Shown: positions 42,541 to 52,403, numbered from the stretch's first letter. The stretch is 64,000 bases of DNA from Saccharopolyspora indica (GCF_027853965.1 NZ_JAQGLB010000002.1:248001-312000), one strand, 5' to 3'. Program-made: numbers and translations. The notes: generated by a model from the sequence alone, not told the origin.

Positions 42541-44778
42541 GTGACCACATTGGACGCGAAGCTCGACCGGGTGCTCGGCGCCAAGTCCGCCAAGGCGCTC
42601 GATTCGGCGCTGGGCCTGGAGACCGTCGGCGATCTGCTGCGCCACTACCCGCGCCGCTACGCCGAGCGCGGCGAGCTCACCGCCATCGCGGGCCTGGAGA
42701 TCGGCGAGCACGCCACCGTGCTGGCGAAGGTCGAGCGGGTCACCAAGCGCACCATGAAGTCCCGCCGCGGCACCATCGTCGAGGCCCGCATCACCGACGG
42801 TCACCGGTCGCTGAGCTGCACCTTCTTCAACCAGGCCTGGCGGGAGCGGGAGCTGTTGGTGGGCCGCCGCGGGATGTTCGCGGGCAAGGTCACCTCCTAC
42901 CACCAGCAGTTGCAGCTCGCGCACCCCGAGTACCAGCTGTTCGACGACGCGGCGACCGATCTCGGCTCGGCGGCCGAGGAGTTCGCCTCCGCGCTGATCC
43001 CGGTCTACCCGTCGGCGCAGGGCCTGCCGTCGTGGTCGCTCGCGCAGTGCGTGTCGCAGGTGCTCGACGTCTGGGACGGCACCGACGACCCGCTGCCCGC
43101 CGAGCTGCGCGACCGGCTGGGGCTGGCCGACCTGGAGTCGGCGCTGCGCAAGATCCACCGCCCGAAGAACTTCGCCGACGTGGCCAAGGCGCAGGACCGG
43201 TTGAAGTGGGACGAGGCGCTGTCGGTGCAGCTGGTGCTGGCCCAGCTGCGCGGATCGACCAAGGCGCACCCGGCGCCGGTCTGCCCGCGCCGCGACGACG
43301 GCGTGCTGGCCGCCTTCGACCAGCGGCTGCCGTTCGAGCTGACCAAGGGGCAGCAGGAGATCGGCGAGCAGGTCGCCGCCGACCTGACCGTCGAGCACCC
43401 GATGAACCGCCTGGTGCAGGGCGAGGTCGGCAGCGGCAAGACGATCGTGGCGCTGCGCGCGATGCTGCAGGTGGTCGACGCGGGCAGGCAGGCGGCGATG
43501 CTCGCCCCGACCGAGGTGCTGGCCGCGCAGCACGCCCGATCGCTGCGCGAACTGCTCGGCGACCTGGCCATGGCGGGCGAGCTCGGCGGGGCCGAGAAGG
43601 CCACCCGCGTCACGCTGCTGACCGGTTCGCTCGGCGCCGCGCAGCGCAAGAAGGCGTTGCTGGAGGCGGCTTCCGGCGAGGCCGGGATCGTGGTCGGCAC
43701 GCACGCGCTGATCCAGGACCGGGTCTCCTTCGCCGACCTGGGCCTGGTGGTGGTCGACGAGCAGCACCGGTTCGGCGTGGAGCAGCGCGACGCCCTGCGC
43801 GCCCGCGGTGGCGAGGAGGCTTCGCCGCACGTGCTGGTGATGACCGCGACGCCCATCCCGCGCACCGTGGCGATGACGGTCTACGGCGACCTGGAGACCT
43901 CGGCGCTGCGGGAACTCCCGCAGGGCCGCTCGCCGATCAGCACCAGCGTCGTGCCGGTGGCGGAGAAACCGGCCTGGCTGGACCGCGCGTGGGCGCGCAT
44001 CCGCGAGGAGGTGGCGGCCGGGCACCAGGTCTACGTGGTGTGCCCGCGCATCGGCGACGACGAGGAGAGCTCGGGCAAGGGCAAGAAGAAGGCCCGCAAG
44101 ACCGCGGTGGACGACAGCGACGAGGGCGGCGAGGAGCCGCCGCCGGAGGACGGCGAGGAGCGCCGTCCGCCGCTGGCCGTGCTCGACGTGGCCGAACAGC
44201 TCGCGGCCGGGCCGCTGTCGGGCCTGCGGCTGGGAATCCTGCACGGGCGGCTGCCCGCCGACGACAAGGACGCGGTGATGCGCGCCTTCGCCGCCGGCGA
44301 GGTGGACGTGCTGGTGGCGACCACCGTCGTCGAGGTCGGCGTGAACGTCCCGAACGCCACGGTGATGGTGATCATGGACGCCGACCGGTTCGGCGTCAGC
44401 CAGCTGCACCAGCTGCGCGGCCGCGTCGGCCGGGGCAGCGCGCCGGGCCTGTGCCTGCTGGTCACCGAGGCCATGGGCGGCACCACCACCCGCGAGCGGC
44501 TGGACGCGGTCGCCTCCACCACCGACGGCTTCGAACTGGCCCGCCTGGACCTGGAACTGCGCCGCGAGGGCGACGTCCTCGGCGCGGCCCAGTCCGGCCG
44601 CAAGTCGGGCCTGAAGATGCTCTCCCTCCTCCGCGACGAGGACGTGATCGCCCAGGCCCGCGAAGAAGCGGCCCAGGTCGTCGAAGCGGACCCGACCCTC
44701 GCCGCCCACCCGGGCCTGGCCCGCATGGTCGCCGAGGTGGTGGACGCCGAACGAGCGGAGTACCTGGAGAAGACGTGA
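42541..44778 (+). CDS. recG: ATP-dependent DNA helicase RecG
   Basis: A 745-residue RecG that remodels stalled replication forks and Holliday junctions. The N-terminal wedge/OB region (from about GDLLRHYPRRYAERGEL) precedes helicase domain 1 with Walker A GEVGSGKT (K300) and DEQHRFGVEQRD, and helicase domain 2 ending QLRGRVGRG. A charged low-complexity insert near residues 510-540 (GKGKKKARKTAVDDS, then Glu/Pro-rich) splits domain 2. GTG start at 42541. The DAK2-recG-pyc-rsmD order is the standard actinobacterial one. Confidence 0.96.
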   Translation: MTTLDAKLDRVLGAKSAKALDSALGLETVGDLLRHYPRRYAERGELTAIAGLEIGEHATVLAKVERVTKRTMKSRRGTIVEARITDGHRSLSCTFFNQAWRERELLVGRRGMFAGKVTSYHQQLQLAHPEYQLFDDAATDLGSAAEEFASALIPVYPSAQGLPSWSLAQCVSQVLDVWDGTDDPLPAELRDRLGLADLESALRKIHRPKNFADVAKAQDRLKWDEALSVQLVLAQLRGSTKAHPAPVCPRRDDGVLAAFDQRLPFELTKGQQEIGEQVAADLTVEHPMNRLVQGEVGSGKTIVALRAMLQVVDAGRQAAMLAPTEVLAAQHARSLRELLGDLAMAGELGGAEKATRVTLLTGSLGAAQRKKALLEAASGEAGIVVGTHALIQDRVSFADLGLVVVDEQHRFGVEQRDALRARGGEEASPHVLVMTATPIPRTVAMTVYGDLETSALRELPQGRSPISTSVVPVAEKPAWLDRAWARIREEVAAGHQVYVVCPRIGDDEESSGKGKKKARKTAVDDSDEGGEEPPPEDGEERRPPLAVLDVAEQLAAGPLSGLRLGILHGRLPADDKDAVMRAFAAGEVDVLVATTVVEVGVNVPNATVMVIMDADRFGVSQLHQLRGRVGRGSAPGLCLLVTEAMGGTTTRERLDAVASTTDGFELARLDLELRREGDVLGAAQSGRKSGLKMLSLLRDEDVIAQAREEAAQVVEADPTLAAHPGLARMVAEVVDAERAEYLEKT

Positions 44779-44843
44779 CGGCCCTGAACGCGGTGCGGCC
44801 GCGATCAGCGTTCACGGCCGTCCCGGCGGTGCCGGGCTTCGTC

Positions 44844-44953
44844 GATTTCGCTTGAAATTGGCGGCCTCGCCACCGCAGGCTCCGTCGACAACGCTGCCAA
44901 TTTCAGGCGAAATCGCTACCCCCCACGAGGCGACCACCTACCGCTTTGAACCC
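44844..44953. repeat. GATTTC/GAAATC-family element, paired form with conserved tail
   Basis: Left arm GATTTCGCTTGAAATTGGC (44844-44862) pairs with GCCAATTTCAGGCGAAATC (44896-44914) with one G-U, around a 33-base loop. A tail ending ACCACCTACCGCTTTGAACCC follows to 44953, as in the copy at 13168-13282. It lies after recG. Confidence 0.8.
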
Positions 44954-45294
44954 AAACCCAAACCCAGCCCCGCACCTCACCGCACGCCTCCTCGCCGAGT
45001 CCGCCCGGTATCACCACCGATCCCGAGGTGCGGATGAGTTCGCCGAGGCGGATCGTCAGACCGTCCAGCCGCTGATCCCCGGCGGCGCCACGGCTGGGCC
45101 GGAGTATGTGATCGAAAATTGCGCGAGGTGAAAGTATCTCGGTTTTTCTTTTGGTCCAGACCTTGTGCGATCTCGGAGTTTGGGCAGGTCATGGGGCTTT
45201 CGAGGTGTCCATCACTCGAGAGGTTCTCCCGGAAGGGGGAATTTTCGCGGTACTGTGCTCGCACTGACCGACACCCGCCAACCGAGGAGCCGGT
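44954..45294. other. Gap upstream of pyc, promoter region
   Basis: 341 bases with no gene. The part from about 45100 is AT-richer and probably holds the pyc promoter and leader; GAGGAG precedes the pyc ATG. No leader peptide or riboswitch fold was recognised. Confidence 0.45.
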
Positions 45295-48200
45295 ATGTTC
45301 CGCAAGGTTCTCGTAGCGAACCGCGGTGAGATTGCGATCCGCGCGTTCCGCGCCGCTTACGAGCTGGGTGCGGGCACCGTGGCGGTGTTCCCGCACGAAG
45401 ACCGCAACTCGCTGCACCGCTTGAAGGCCGACGAGTCCTACGAGATCGGCGAGCCCGGGCACCCGGTCCGCGCCTACCTCTCCGTCGAGGAGATCATCAA
45501 GGCCGCGCGGCAGGCCGGCGCCGACGCCGTCTACCCCGGTTACGGGTTCCTGTCCGAGAACCCCGAGCTGGCCAGGGCCTGCCGGGAAGCCGGGATCACC
45601 TTCGTCGGTCCCAACCACGAGATCCTGCAGATGACCGGCAACAAGGCGACCGCGGTCGCCGCCGCCCGCGAGGCCGGGGTGCCGGTGCTGGACTCCTCGG
45701 CGCCCTCGCGCGACATCGACGAGCTGCTGACCGCCGCCGAGGAGATGACCTTCCCGGTGTTCGTCAAGGCCGTCGCCGGTGGCGGCGGGCGCGGCATGCG
45801 CCGCGTCGACGAGCTCGGCGGGCTGCGCGAGGCGCTGGAAGCCGCGATGCGCGAAGCGGAATCGGCCTTCGGCGACCCGACGGTGTTCCTGGAGCAGGCG
45901 GTCATCAACCCGCGCCACATCGAGGTGCAGATCCTCGCCGACGCCGCGGGCAACGTGATCCACCTCTACGAGCGGGACTGCTCGGTGCAGCGCCGCCACC
46001 AGAAGGTCATCGAGATCGCCCCGGCCCCCAACCTCGACCCGCAGCTGCGCGACCGGATCTGCGCCGACGCGGTGGCCTTCGCCCGCAAGATCGGCTACGT
46101 CAACGCGGGCACCGTGGAGTTCCTGGTCGACGAGCAGGGCCGCCACGTGTTCATCGAGATGAACCCGCGCATCCAGGTCGAGCACACGGTCACCGAGGAG
46201 GTCACCGACGCCGACCTGGTGCAGTCGCAGCTGCGCATCGCCGCCGGCGAGACGCTGGAAGACCTCGGCATGACCCAGGACGCGATCCGGCTGCGCGGCG
46301 CCGCCCTGCAGTGCCGCATCACCACCGAGGACCCGGCCAACGGATTCCGCCCGGACACCGGCATGATCAGCGCCTACCGCTCGCCGGGCGGCGCGGGCAT
46401 CCGGCTGGACGGCGGCACCGCCTTCGCGGGCACCAGCGTCAGCGCGCACTTCGACTCGATGCTGGTCAAGCTCTCCTGCCGCGGTCGCGACTTCGCCACC
46501 GCGGTCGCGCGGGCGCGGCGCGCCGTCGCCGAGTTCCGCATCCGCGGCGTCTCCACGAACATCCCGTTCCTGCAGGCCGTGCTGGACGACCCGGACTTCG
46601 CCGCTGGCAAGGTCACCACCTCGTTCATCGGCGAGCGCCCGCACCTGCTGACCGCCCGGCACTCCGCCGACCGCGGCACCAGGCTGCTCAACTACCTCGC
46701 CGACGTCACCGTCAACCACCCCAACGGATCGCGCCCGACCACCCCGGACCCGGTGTTCAAGCTCCCGGTCACCGACCTGTCGGTGCCGCCGCCCGCCGGT
46801 TCCAAGCAGAAGCTGGTCGAGCTCGGGCCGGAGGGCTTCGCGAGCTGGCTGCGCGAGTCCAAGGCCCTCGGCGTGACCGACACGACCTTCCGCGACGCCC
46901 ACCAGTCGCTGCTGGCCACCCGGGTGCGCAGCAAGGACCTGCTCGCCGTCGCGCCGCACGTGGCGCGGATGACGCCGGAGCTGCTGTCCCTGGAGTGCTG
47001 GGGCGGCGCGACCTACGACGTGGCGCTGCGGTTCCTCGCCGAGGACCCGTGGGAGCGGCTGGCCAAGCTGCGCGAGGCGGTGCCCAACATCTGCCTGCAG
47101 ATGCTGCTGCGCGGCCGCAACACCGTCGGCTACACGCCCTACCCGACCGAGGTGACCGAGCACTTCGTGCAGGAGGCCACCGACACCGGCATCGACATCT
47201 TCCGCATCTTCGACGCGCTCAACGACGTCGAGCAGATGCGCCCGGCGATCGAGGCGGTGCGGGCCACCGGGAAGTCGGTCGCCGAGGTGGCGCTGTGCTA
47301 CACCGCCGATCTGTCCAACCCGGACGAGAAGCTCTACACGCTGGACTACTACCTGCGGCTCGCGGAGCAGATCGTCGACGCCGGTGCGCACGTGCTGGCC
47401 ATCAAGGACATGGCCGGTCTGCTGCGCCCGCCGGCCGCGGCGAAGCTGGTGACCGCGCTGCGCCGGGAGTTCGACCTGCCGGTGCACCTGCACACCCACG
47501 ACACCCCGGGCGGCCAGCTGGCCACCTACCTGGCGGCCGTGCAGGCCGGCGCGGACGCGGTGGACGCCGCGACCGCGTCGATGTCGGGCACCACCTCGCA
47601 GCCCGCGCTGTCCTCGGTGGTCGCGGCCACCGACTACACCGAGCAGGCCACCGGGCTGGACCTGCAGGCGGTGTGCGACATGGAGCCGTACTGGGAGTCG
47701 GTGCGCAAGATCTACCAGCCGTTCGAGGCGGGGCTGGCCTCGCCCACCGGCCGGGTGTACAAGCACGAGATCCCCGGCGGTCAGCTGTCCAACCTGCGCA
47801 CCCAGGCGGTGGCGCTCGGTCTCGGCGACAAGTTCGAGGAGATCGAGGCGATGTACGCCGCCGCCGACCGGATCCTGGGCAGGCTGGTCAAGGTCACGCC
47901 GTCGTCGAAGGTGGTGGGCGACCTGGCGCTGCACCTGGTCGGCGCGGGCGTGGACCCGGCGGACTTCGAGAGCGACCCGCGCAAGTTCGACATCCCGGAC
48001 TCGGTGATCGGCTTCCTGCAGGGCGAGCTCGGCGAACCGCCCGCGGGCTGGCCGGAGCCGTTCCGCACCCGCGCGCTGGAGGGCCGCACCGCGGTCCGCC
48101 GCGTCGCGGAACTGTCCGAAGAGGACCGCGCCGGGCTGGAATCGGACCGCCGCGGCACGCTGAACCGGCTGCTGTTCGCCAAGCCCACCAAGGAGTTCAC

Positions 48201-48672
48201 CGAGCACCGCGAGGCCTACGGCGACACCTCCCTGCTGCGCAGCAAGGACTTCTTCTACGGCCTGCGGCCGGGCGAGGAGTTCCCGGTCGACCTGGAGCCG
48301 GGCGTGCGGCTGCTGATCGGCCTGGAAGCGATCAGCGAGCCCGACGAGCGCGGCCTGCGCACGGTGATGGCGACGCTGAACGGCCAGCTGCGGCCGATCC
48401 AGGTCCGCGACCGCTCGGTGGCCACCGACCTGCCGGTCGCGGAGAAGGCCGACCGGGGCAACCCGGGCCACGTGCCCGCGCCGTTCGCCGGCGTGGTGAC
48501 GCTGTCGGTCGGCGAGGGCGACGCGGTGGAGGCGGGCCAGACCATCGCCACCATCGAAGCGATGAAGATGGAAGCGGCGATCACCGCCCCGTCCGCCGGG
48601 CAGGTCAAGCGCCTGGCCATCGGCAAGGTCCAGCAGGTGGAAGGCGGAGACCTGATCATCGAACTGGGCTGA
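45295..48672 (+). CDS. pyc: Pyruvate carboxylase
   Basis: A 1125-residue single-chain enzyme that makes oxaloacetate from pyruvate and bicarbonate. The biotin carboxylase domain is N-terminal (KVLVANRGEIAIRAFRAA, then GGGGRGMR and EMNPRIQVEHTVTEE). The carboxyltransferase TIM barrel starts near residue 525 (TDTTFRDAHQSLLATR), and a C-terminal biotinyl domain carries the biotin lysine K1091 in EAMKMEAA. Length is normal. It feeds the TCA cycle and is a single gene with GAGGAG before the ATG. Confidence 0.97.
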   Translation: MFRKVLVANRGEIAIRAFRAAYELGAGTVAVFPHEDRNSLHRLKADESYEIGEPGHPVRAYLSVEEIIKAARQAGADAVYPGYGFLSENPELARACREAGITFVGPNHEILQMTGNKATAVAAAREAGVPVLDSSAPSRDIDELLTAAEEMTFPVFVKAVAGGGGRGMRRVDELGGLREALEAAMREAESAFGDPTVFLEQAVINPRHIEVQILADAAGNVIHLYERDCSVQRRHQKVIEIAPAPNLDPQLRDRICADAVAFARKIGYVNAGTVEFLVDEQGRHVFIEMNPRIQVEHTVTEEVTDADLVQSQLRIAAGETLEDLGMTQDAIRLRGAALQCRITTEDPANGFRPDTGMISAYRSPGGAGIRLDGGTAFAGTSVSAHFDSMLVKLSCRGRDFATAVARARRAVAEFRIRGVSTNIPFLQAVLDDPDFAAGKVTTSFIGERPHLLTARHSADRGTRLLNYLADVTVNHPNGSRPTTPDPVFKLPVTDLSVPPPAGSKQKLVELGPEGFASWLRESKALGVTDTTFRDAHQSLLATRVRSKDLLAVAPHVARMTPELLSLECWGGATYDVALRFLAEDPWERLAKLREAVPNICLQMLLRGRNTVGYTPYPTEVTEHFVQEATDTGIDIFRIFDALNDVEQMRPAIEAVRATGKSVAEVALCYTADLSNPDEKLYTLDYYLRLAEQIVDAGAHVLAIKDMAGLLRPPAAAKLVTALRREFDLPVHLHTHDTPGGQLATYLAAVQAGADAVDAATASMSGTTSQPALSSVVAATDYTEQATGLDLQAVCDMEPYWESVRKIYQPFEAGLASPTGRVYKHEIPGGQLSNLRTQAVALGLGDKFEEIEAMYAAADRILGRLVKVTPSSKVVGDLALHLVGAGVDPADFESDPRKFDIPDSVIGFLQGELGEPPAGWPEPFRTRALEGRTAVRRVAELSEEDRAGLESDRRGTLNRLLFAKPTKEFTEHREAYGDTSLLRSKDFFYGLRPGEEFPVDLEPGVRLLIGLEAISEPDERGLRTVMATLNGQLRPIQVRDRSVATDLPVAEKADRGNPGHVPAPFAGVVTLSVGEGDAVEAGQTIATIEAMKMEAAITAPSAGQVKRLAIGKVQQVEGGDLIIELG

Positions 48673-48682
48673 TCATTCGCAC

Positions 48683-48719
48683 GAGCGGGCCGTCCCACCA
48701 GAGGGGCGGTCCGCTCTTT
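48683..48719 (+). terminator. Terminator of pyc
   Basis: GAGCGG/CCGCTC outer stem (48683-48688 and 48711-48716) with imperfect inner pairing, followed by TTT. Confidence 0.65.
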
Positions 48720-48724
48720 GCGTT

Positions 48725-48934
48725 TCAGGCGCCGCGGTCTTCCGCCTGGTGCACGGCCTCCGGCGCCGCGCGCTCGTCGCGCAGCCTTCCCGCAGGGTGT
48801 GCCTCCATTTCGGCGAGTTTCGTGACCTCCCGGGCCAGGAGTTCTTCCACTGACATGCCGCTTTCCGCCGCGAGGCCCTCGGCCAGCTGAAAGTCGGCTT
48901 CATACAGGGTGATCGTCAATGTTGACAGGGGCAT
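48725..48934 (-). CDS. Small hypothetical protein, possible ribbon-helix-helix type
   Basis: A 69-residue protein. The N-terminal half TLTITLYEADFQLAEGLAAE and SGMSVEELLAREVTKLAEME reads as a beta strand followed by two helices, the pattern of ribbon-helix-helix DNA-binding proteins and antitoxins. The C-terminus is charged and probably disordered. No toxin gene is adjacent, so an antitoxin role is not supported. ATG 48934 is the likely start; the frame is open further upstream without a start signal. It is convergent with pyc. Confidence 0.5.
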   Translation of the reverse strand: MPLSTLTITLYEADFQLAEGLAAESGMSVEELLAREVTKLAEMEAHPAGRLRDERAAPEAVHQAEDRGA

Positions 48935-49077
48935 AGCAGCACGATGGCAGGCGCGCCGGACCTGATTTCTGCGTGGACGCGATGGATTGCACCTTCGGGT
49001 GAACTGGGCAACCGAGGTGGGTGGTCCGGACGTCTTCATGGCGTTGGCAGGTGAATGCGATGGGCTGGGGGTTCGTG

Positions 49078-49593
49078 ATGTGGAAGTTGCCGATGGGGTG
49101 GGCGGTCGTGGTCGCGGCCGGGCTGGTGCTGGCCGGGGGTTCGGCGACCGCGGATCCCGCTTCGGACGTGCGGGAAGTGGACTGGCCGAACGCCGAGTTC
49201 GTCGTTCCTGCGGTCGGGCCGTGCCCGCAGCAGGTGGTGGACTTCACCGGTGGGGCGGCTGAAGCGGGCGGCTGGGTCTACCGGCTCACGCCGGAGCGGC
49301 AGGTCGAGTTCGCCGACGTCACCGGGGAAGGCGTGGTGGACGCGCTGATCCTGGTGGAGTGCGGACCGCCGAACTCGGAGTACTCGCGGGCGCTCGTCGC
49401 GATGACCGAGGGGCCGCAGCCGCTGGGCACCGTGGTCAGCCCGTCGGTGTGGACCCAGGTTCCGGACGGGTTCACCGTGCACGACGGCGAGATCTCGGTG
49501 CGGATCGAGGACTTCGACACCGGCGGAAGCTGGACGGAGCGCTACCGCTGGGCGCAGTCGGCGAGGGCTTTCGTGCGCGTCGACGGGTCGTGA
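49078..49593 (+). CDS. Secreted protein of unknown function
   Basis: A 171-residue protein with a clear signal peptide: WKLPMGWAVVVAAGLVLAGG followed by a SATADPAS cleavage region near residue 25. The mature part has FADVTGEGVVDALILVECG, which resembles a secreted beta-rich repeat also seen in FG-GAP-like and VCBS-like proteins, and two cysteines that could form a disulfide. It has no family name that I recognise. ATG 49078 is chosen because a G-rich ribosome site lies about 5 bases upstream and the signal peptide then starts at residue 1. Confidence 0.65.
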   Translation: MWKLPMGWAVVVAAGLVLAGGSATADPASDVREVDWPNAEFVVPAVGPCPQQVVDFTGGAAEAGGWVYRLTPERQVEFADVTGEGVVDALILVECGPPNSEYSRALVAMTEGPQPLGTVVSPSVWTQVPDGFTVHDGEISVRIEDFDTGGSWTERYRWAQSARAFVRVDGS

Positions 49594-49627
49594 GCGGCGA
49601 TGGTTGTCCACCGCCGCTCACGAGCGG

Positions 49628-51679
49628 TCATGCGGGCTTGAGCACCGTGAGGAGCTGGGTGGCGCGGCTGAGGGCGACGTAGAGGGCTCGGCGGCCGGTG
49701 CTGGACTCCGCGGCCAGGCCGTCCGGGTCGATCACCACCACCGCGTCGTACTCCATGCCCTTGGCCTCCAGGCTGCCCACCACCCGGACCCGCTCCGCGT
49801 CGAAGTCCGAAGTGGACAGCCACTCGCGGACCTCGTCGCGGCGGGCCATCGTGGTGATCAGCCCGATGGTGCCCTCCGCGGCCGCCACCAGCTCCGCCGC
49901 GGCCGTGCGCACCGCCGCGGGCAGCTGCTCGGCGGGCATCTCGCGCACCGCGGGCTCGACGCCGGTGGTGCGCACCGCCACCGGCAGGTCGTCGGCGGGC
50001 ACCAGGTCCCGGACCGCGTCCGCGGCCAGCGCGAAGATCTCCGCCGAGTTGCGGTAGTTGGTGCGCAGCGTGAAGCGGCGGTGCGTGCGCTGCGCGCTGA
50101 GCGCTTCCCGCCGCGCGGCCGCCGCCTCCTCGGCGTCCGGCCAGGACGACTGCACCGGGTCGCCCACGATCGTCCAGCTCGCGTGGCGGCCGCGGCGGCC
50201 CACCATCCGCCACTGCATCGGCGAGAGGTCCTGCGACTCGTCGATGACCACGTGCGCGTACTCGTCGTAGTTGACCGCGCGCTTCGACTGCTCCTGCTCG
50301 CCCTCGGCGCGGCGGCGCTTGGGCGGCGCCCCGGCCAGCACCCGCAGCTCGTCGATCAGGGCGATGTCGGCGACCGTCCACTCGGTCACCTCGCTCCAGG
50401 ACTTCGCCAGCAGGTCGACCTCCTCTGCCGACAGCAGCCTGCGCGCCGCCTGCGACAACCGCGCCGGATCCGACAGCCAGCGCAGGACCTGCATCGGGTA
50501 CACCGCGGGCCACCAGGCGACCAGGAAGCGGTGGAACTCGATGCGGTCGCCGATCTCGGCGATCAACCGGTCCCGGTCGGGCTGGAACTCCTCGTCGGCG
50601 GCCTGCTTCGCCTTCTGCCACAGGGCTTCCAGCAGCGCGTCGGCCGCCCGCATCCGGTTCCGGTTGGGCTGCCCGCCCTTGTTGTGCAGCGTGCGGCGGA
50701 TCCGCTTCAGGTCGTCGGCCTGCAGCTTGAGCACCGTGCCCCGGTAGAACATCTGCAGCAGCTCGGGCGCCTCCGGCGGCGGCAGCCGCAGCGCGCGGCG
50801 CAGCACCTTCACCATCCGCGAGGAGCCCTTGATCTCCGCGGTGCGCGGATCGTCGATCTTGGCCGTGCCGATGCCGTCCAGCACCTCGCCGAGCGCGCGC
50901 AGCTCGACGTTGTGCTCGCCCATCGACGGCAGCACCCGCGAGATGTAGGACATGAACACCGGCGACGGGCCGACCACCAGCACGCCCGGCCCGCCGAGCC
51001 GCCGCTGGTCCCGGTAGAGCAGGTACGCGGCGCGGTGCAGGGCGACCGCGGTCTTGCCGGTGCCAGGACCGCCGGTGATCTCGGTGACGCCGCCCTCGGG
51101 AGCGCGGATCGCGTCGTCCTGCTCCTTCTGGATGGTCGCGACGATGTTGCGCATCGAGTCGCCGCGCGAGCGGGTCAGCGCCGCCATGAGCGCGCCATCG
51201 CCGATCACCCGCATGTCGCTGGGCGCGCGCTCCGGGTCCAGCAGGTCGTCGGAGACGTCCACGACCTGCTCGCGCGAGGAGCGGATCACCCGGCGGCGGA
51301 TGACGTCCAGCGGCTGCTCCGGGGTCGCCTGGTAGAAGGCCGCGGCCAGCGGGGCGCGCCAGTCCACCAGCAGGTTCTCGAACTGCGGGTCCCGGATGCC
51401 CAGCCGGCCGATGTGCACCGCGTCGCCGCCCGCGAAGTCCAGCCGGCCGAACACCAGCCCCTCGGACTCGGCGTTGAGCGCCTGCAACGTCCGGTTGGCG
51501 TGGTGGAGCATCACGTCGCGCTCGTTGAGCGCTTCGGGCGTCGCTTCCCGGCCGTACTCGTAGCTCTTGTCGCGCATCGCCTCGGCTTCGGTGCGCAGCT
51601 CGTCGAGACGGGTGTAGACCCGGTCGACGTGCTGCTGCTCGACCGCGATCTCGGCCTGCTTGATGGACGCTTCGGACAC
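49628..51679 (-). CDS. HelD/HelR-type RNA polymerase-associated ATPase
   Basis: A 683-residue UvrD-like ATPase of the HelD family. An N-terminal coiled coil (EASIKQAEIAVEQQHVDRVY) precedes an SF1 motor with Walker A TGGPGTGKT (K209), Walker B VVIDESQDLSPMQ, and C-terminal helicase motifs ending RRALYVALSRATQLL. HelD proteins recycle RNA polymerase. In Streptomyces the related HelR removes rifamycin from the enzyme and gives resistance. The closest function is therefore inferred; no rifamycin-associated element was recognised upstream. GTG 51679 with GGAGAAAG upstream is the chosen start. Confidence 0.85.
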   Translation of the reverse strand: MSEASIKQAEIAVEQQHVDRVYTRLDELRTEAEAMRDKSYEYGREATPEALNERDVMLHHANRTLQALNAESEGLVFGRLDFAGGDAVHIGRLGIRDPQFENLLVDWRAPLAAAFYQATPEQPLDVIRRRVIRSSREQVVDVSDDLLDPERAPSDMRVIGDGALMAALTRSRGDSMRNIVATIQKEQDDAIRAPEGGVTEITGGPGTGKTAVALHRAAYLLYRDQRRLGGPGVLVVGPSPVFMSYISRVLPSMGEHNVELRALGEVLDGIGTAKIDDPRTAEIKGSSRMVKVLRRALRLPPPEAPELLQMFYRGTVLKLQADDLKRIRRTLHNKGGQPNRNRMRAADALLEALWQKAKQAADEEFQPDRDRLIAEIGDRIEFHRFLVAWWPAVYPMQVLRWLSDPARLSQAARRLLSAEEVDLLAKSWSEVTEWTVADIALIDELRVLAGAPPKRRRAEGEQEQSKRAVNYDEYAHVVIDESQDLSPMQWRMVGRRGRHASWTIVGDPVQSSWPDAEEAAAARREALSAQRTHRRFTLRTNYRNSAEIFALAADAVRDLVPADDLPVAVRTTGVEPAVREMPAEQLPAAVRTAAAELVAAAEGTIGLITTMARRDEVREWLSTSDFDAERVRVVGSLEAKGMEYDAVVVIDPDGLAAESSTGRRALYVALSRATQLLTVLKPA

Positions 51680-51848
51680 CTGTGTCTTTCTCCCCGTCTG
51701 GCGCAGTGGGCAGACCAATCAGCCTACGCCCGTGGCGCCACCGGGCTAGCCGCTCCCGGGAGCGTGGAAGCTGCGGGCACCGGCGTAAAATCACCGCGAA
51801 CGAGCCCCGCCGGGCGGTGCCCCGCCTGCCGTGCGCCACGATGGACGG

Positions 51849-52403
51849 GTGACGCGGATCGTGGCCGGAAGCGTGGGCGGGCGGCGCATCGAGGTGCCCC
51901 CGAAAGGCACCAGACCCACCTCGGAGCGGGTGCGGGAAGCCCTGTTCAGCGCGCTGGAATCGGCGATCGACCTCCCCGGCGCGCGAGTGCTCGACCTCTA
52001 CGGCGGCTCCGGTGCGCTGGGCCTGGAGGCGCTGTCGCGCGGCGCTGAGCACGCGACCTTCGTCGAGCACGACCGCCGCGCCGCGGGAATGCTGCGCCGC
52101 AACGCCGCCGCACTCGGCTTCAGCGACGTCCACGTGGCCCAGGCGAAGGCCGAAACGCTGCTGAGCACGCCGACCGACCGGCCCTTCGACGTGGTCTTCG
52201 CCGACCCGCCCTACGACCTGCCCCAGGACAAGCTGCACCAGGTCCTGACCGCGCTGGCCGGCAACGGCTGGACGGCACCGGGCAGCCTGGTGGTCGTGGA
52301 GCGGGCGGTCCGCAGCGGCGAACCGGACTGGCCCGCGCAGCTGCGGCCGCTGCGCACCAAGCGCTACGGCGACACCGCCGTCCACTGGGCCGAGCACGAG
52401 TAG
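51849..52403 (+). CDS. rsmD: 16S rRNA (guanine(966)-N2)-methyltransferase
   Basis: A 184-residue Rossmann methyltransferase. [19 protein letters not shown] at the N-terminus, [20 protein letters not shown] (SAM site) and the catalytic FADPPYDLP motif are diagnostic of RsmD. A TAAAAT -10 box about 60 bases upstream is a plausible promoter. GTG 51849 gives the normal N-terminus. It is immediately before coaD, as in most bacteria. Confidence 0.94.
   Translation: MTRIVAGSVGGRRIEVPPKGTRPTSERVREALFSALESAIDLPGARVLDLYGGSGALGLEALSRGAEHATFVEHDRRAAGMLRRNAAALGFSDVHVAQAKAETLLSTPTDRPFDVVFADPPYDLPQDKLHQVLTALAGNGWTAPGSLVVVERAVRSGEPDWPAQLRPLRTKRYGDTAVHWAEHE

Noticed and set aside
44977..48471. 1164-codon open frame on the minus strand opposite pyc
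   Set aside because: It mirrors the codon bias of the real gene (high GC at third positions), is Arg/Gly/His-rich without any domain, and pyc on the other strand is certain. The same applies to long antisense frames opposite cimA, recG, helR and the glycosyltransferases.
48725..48934. Toxin-antitoxin pair
   Set aside because: The small protein looks like a ribbon-helix-helix type, but no toxin-like gene is adjacent; the secreted protein on the other strand has a signal peptide.
51680..51848. Rifamycin-associated element upstream of the HelR-type gene
   Set aside because: I looked for the G-rich/C-rich inverted repeat as I remember it and found none on either strand.
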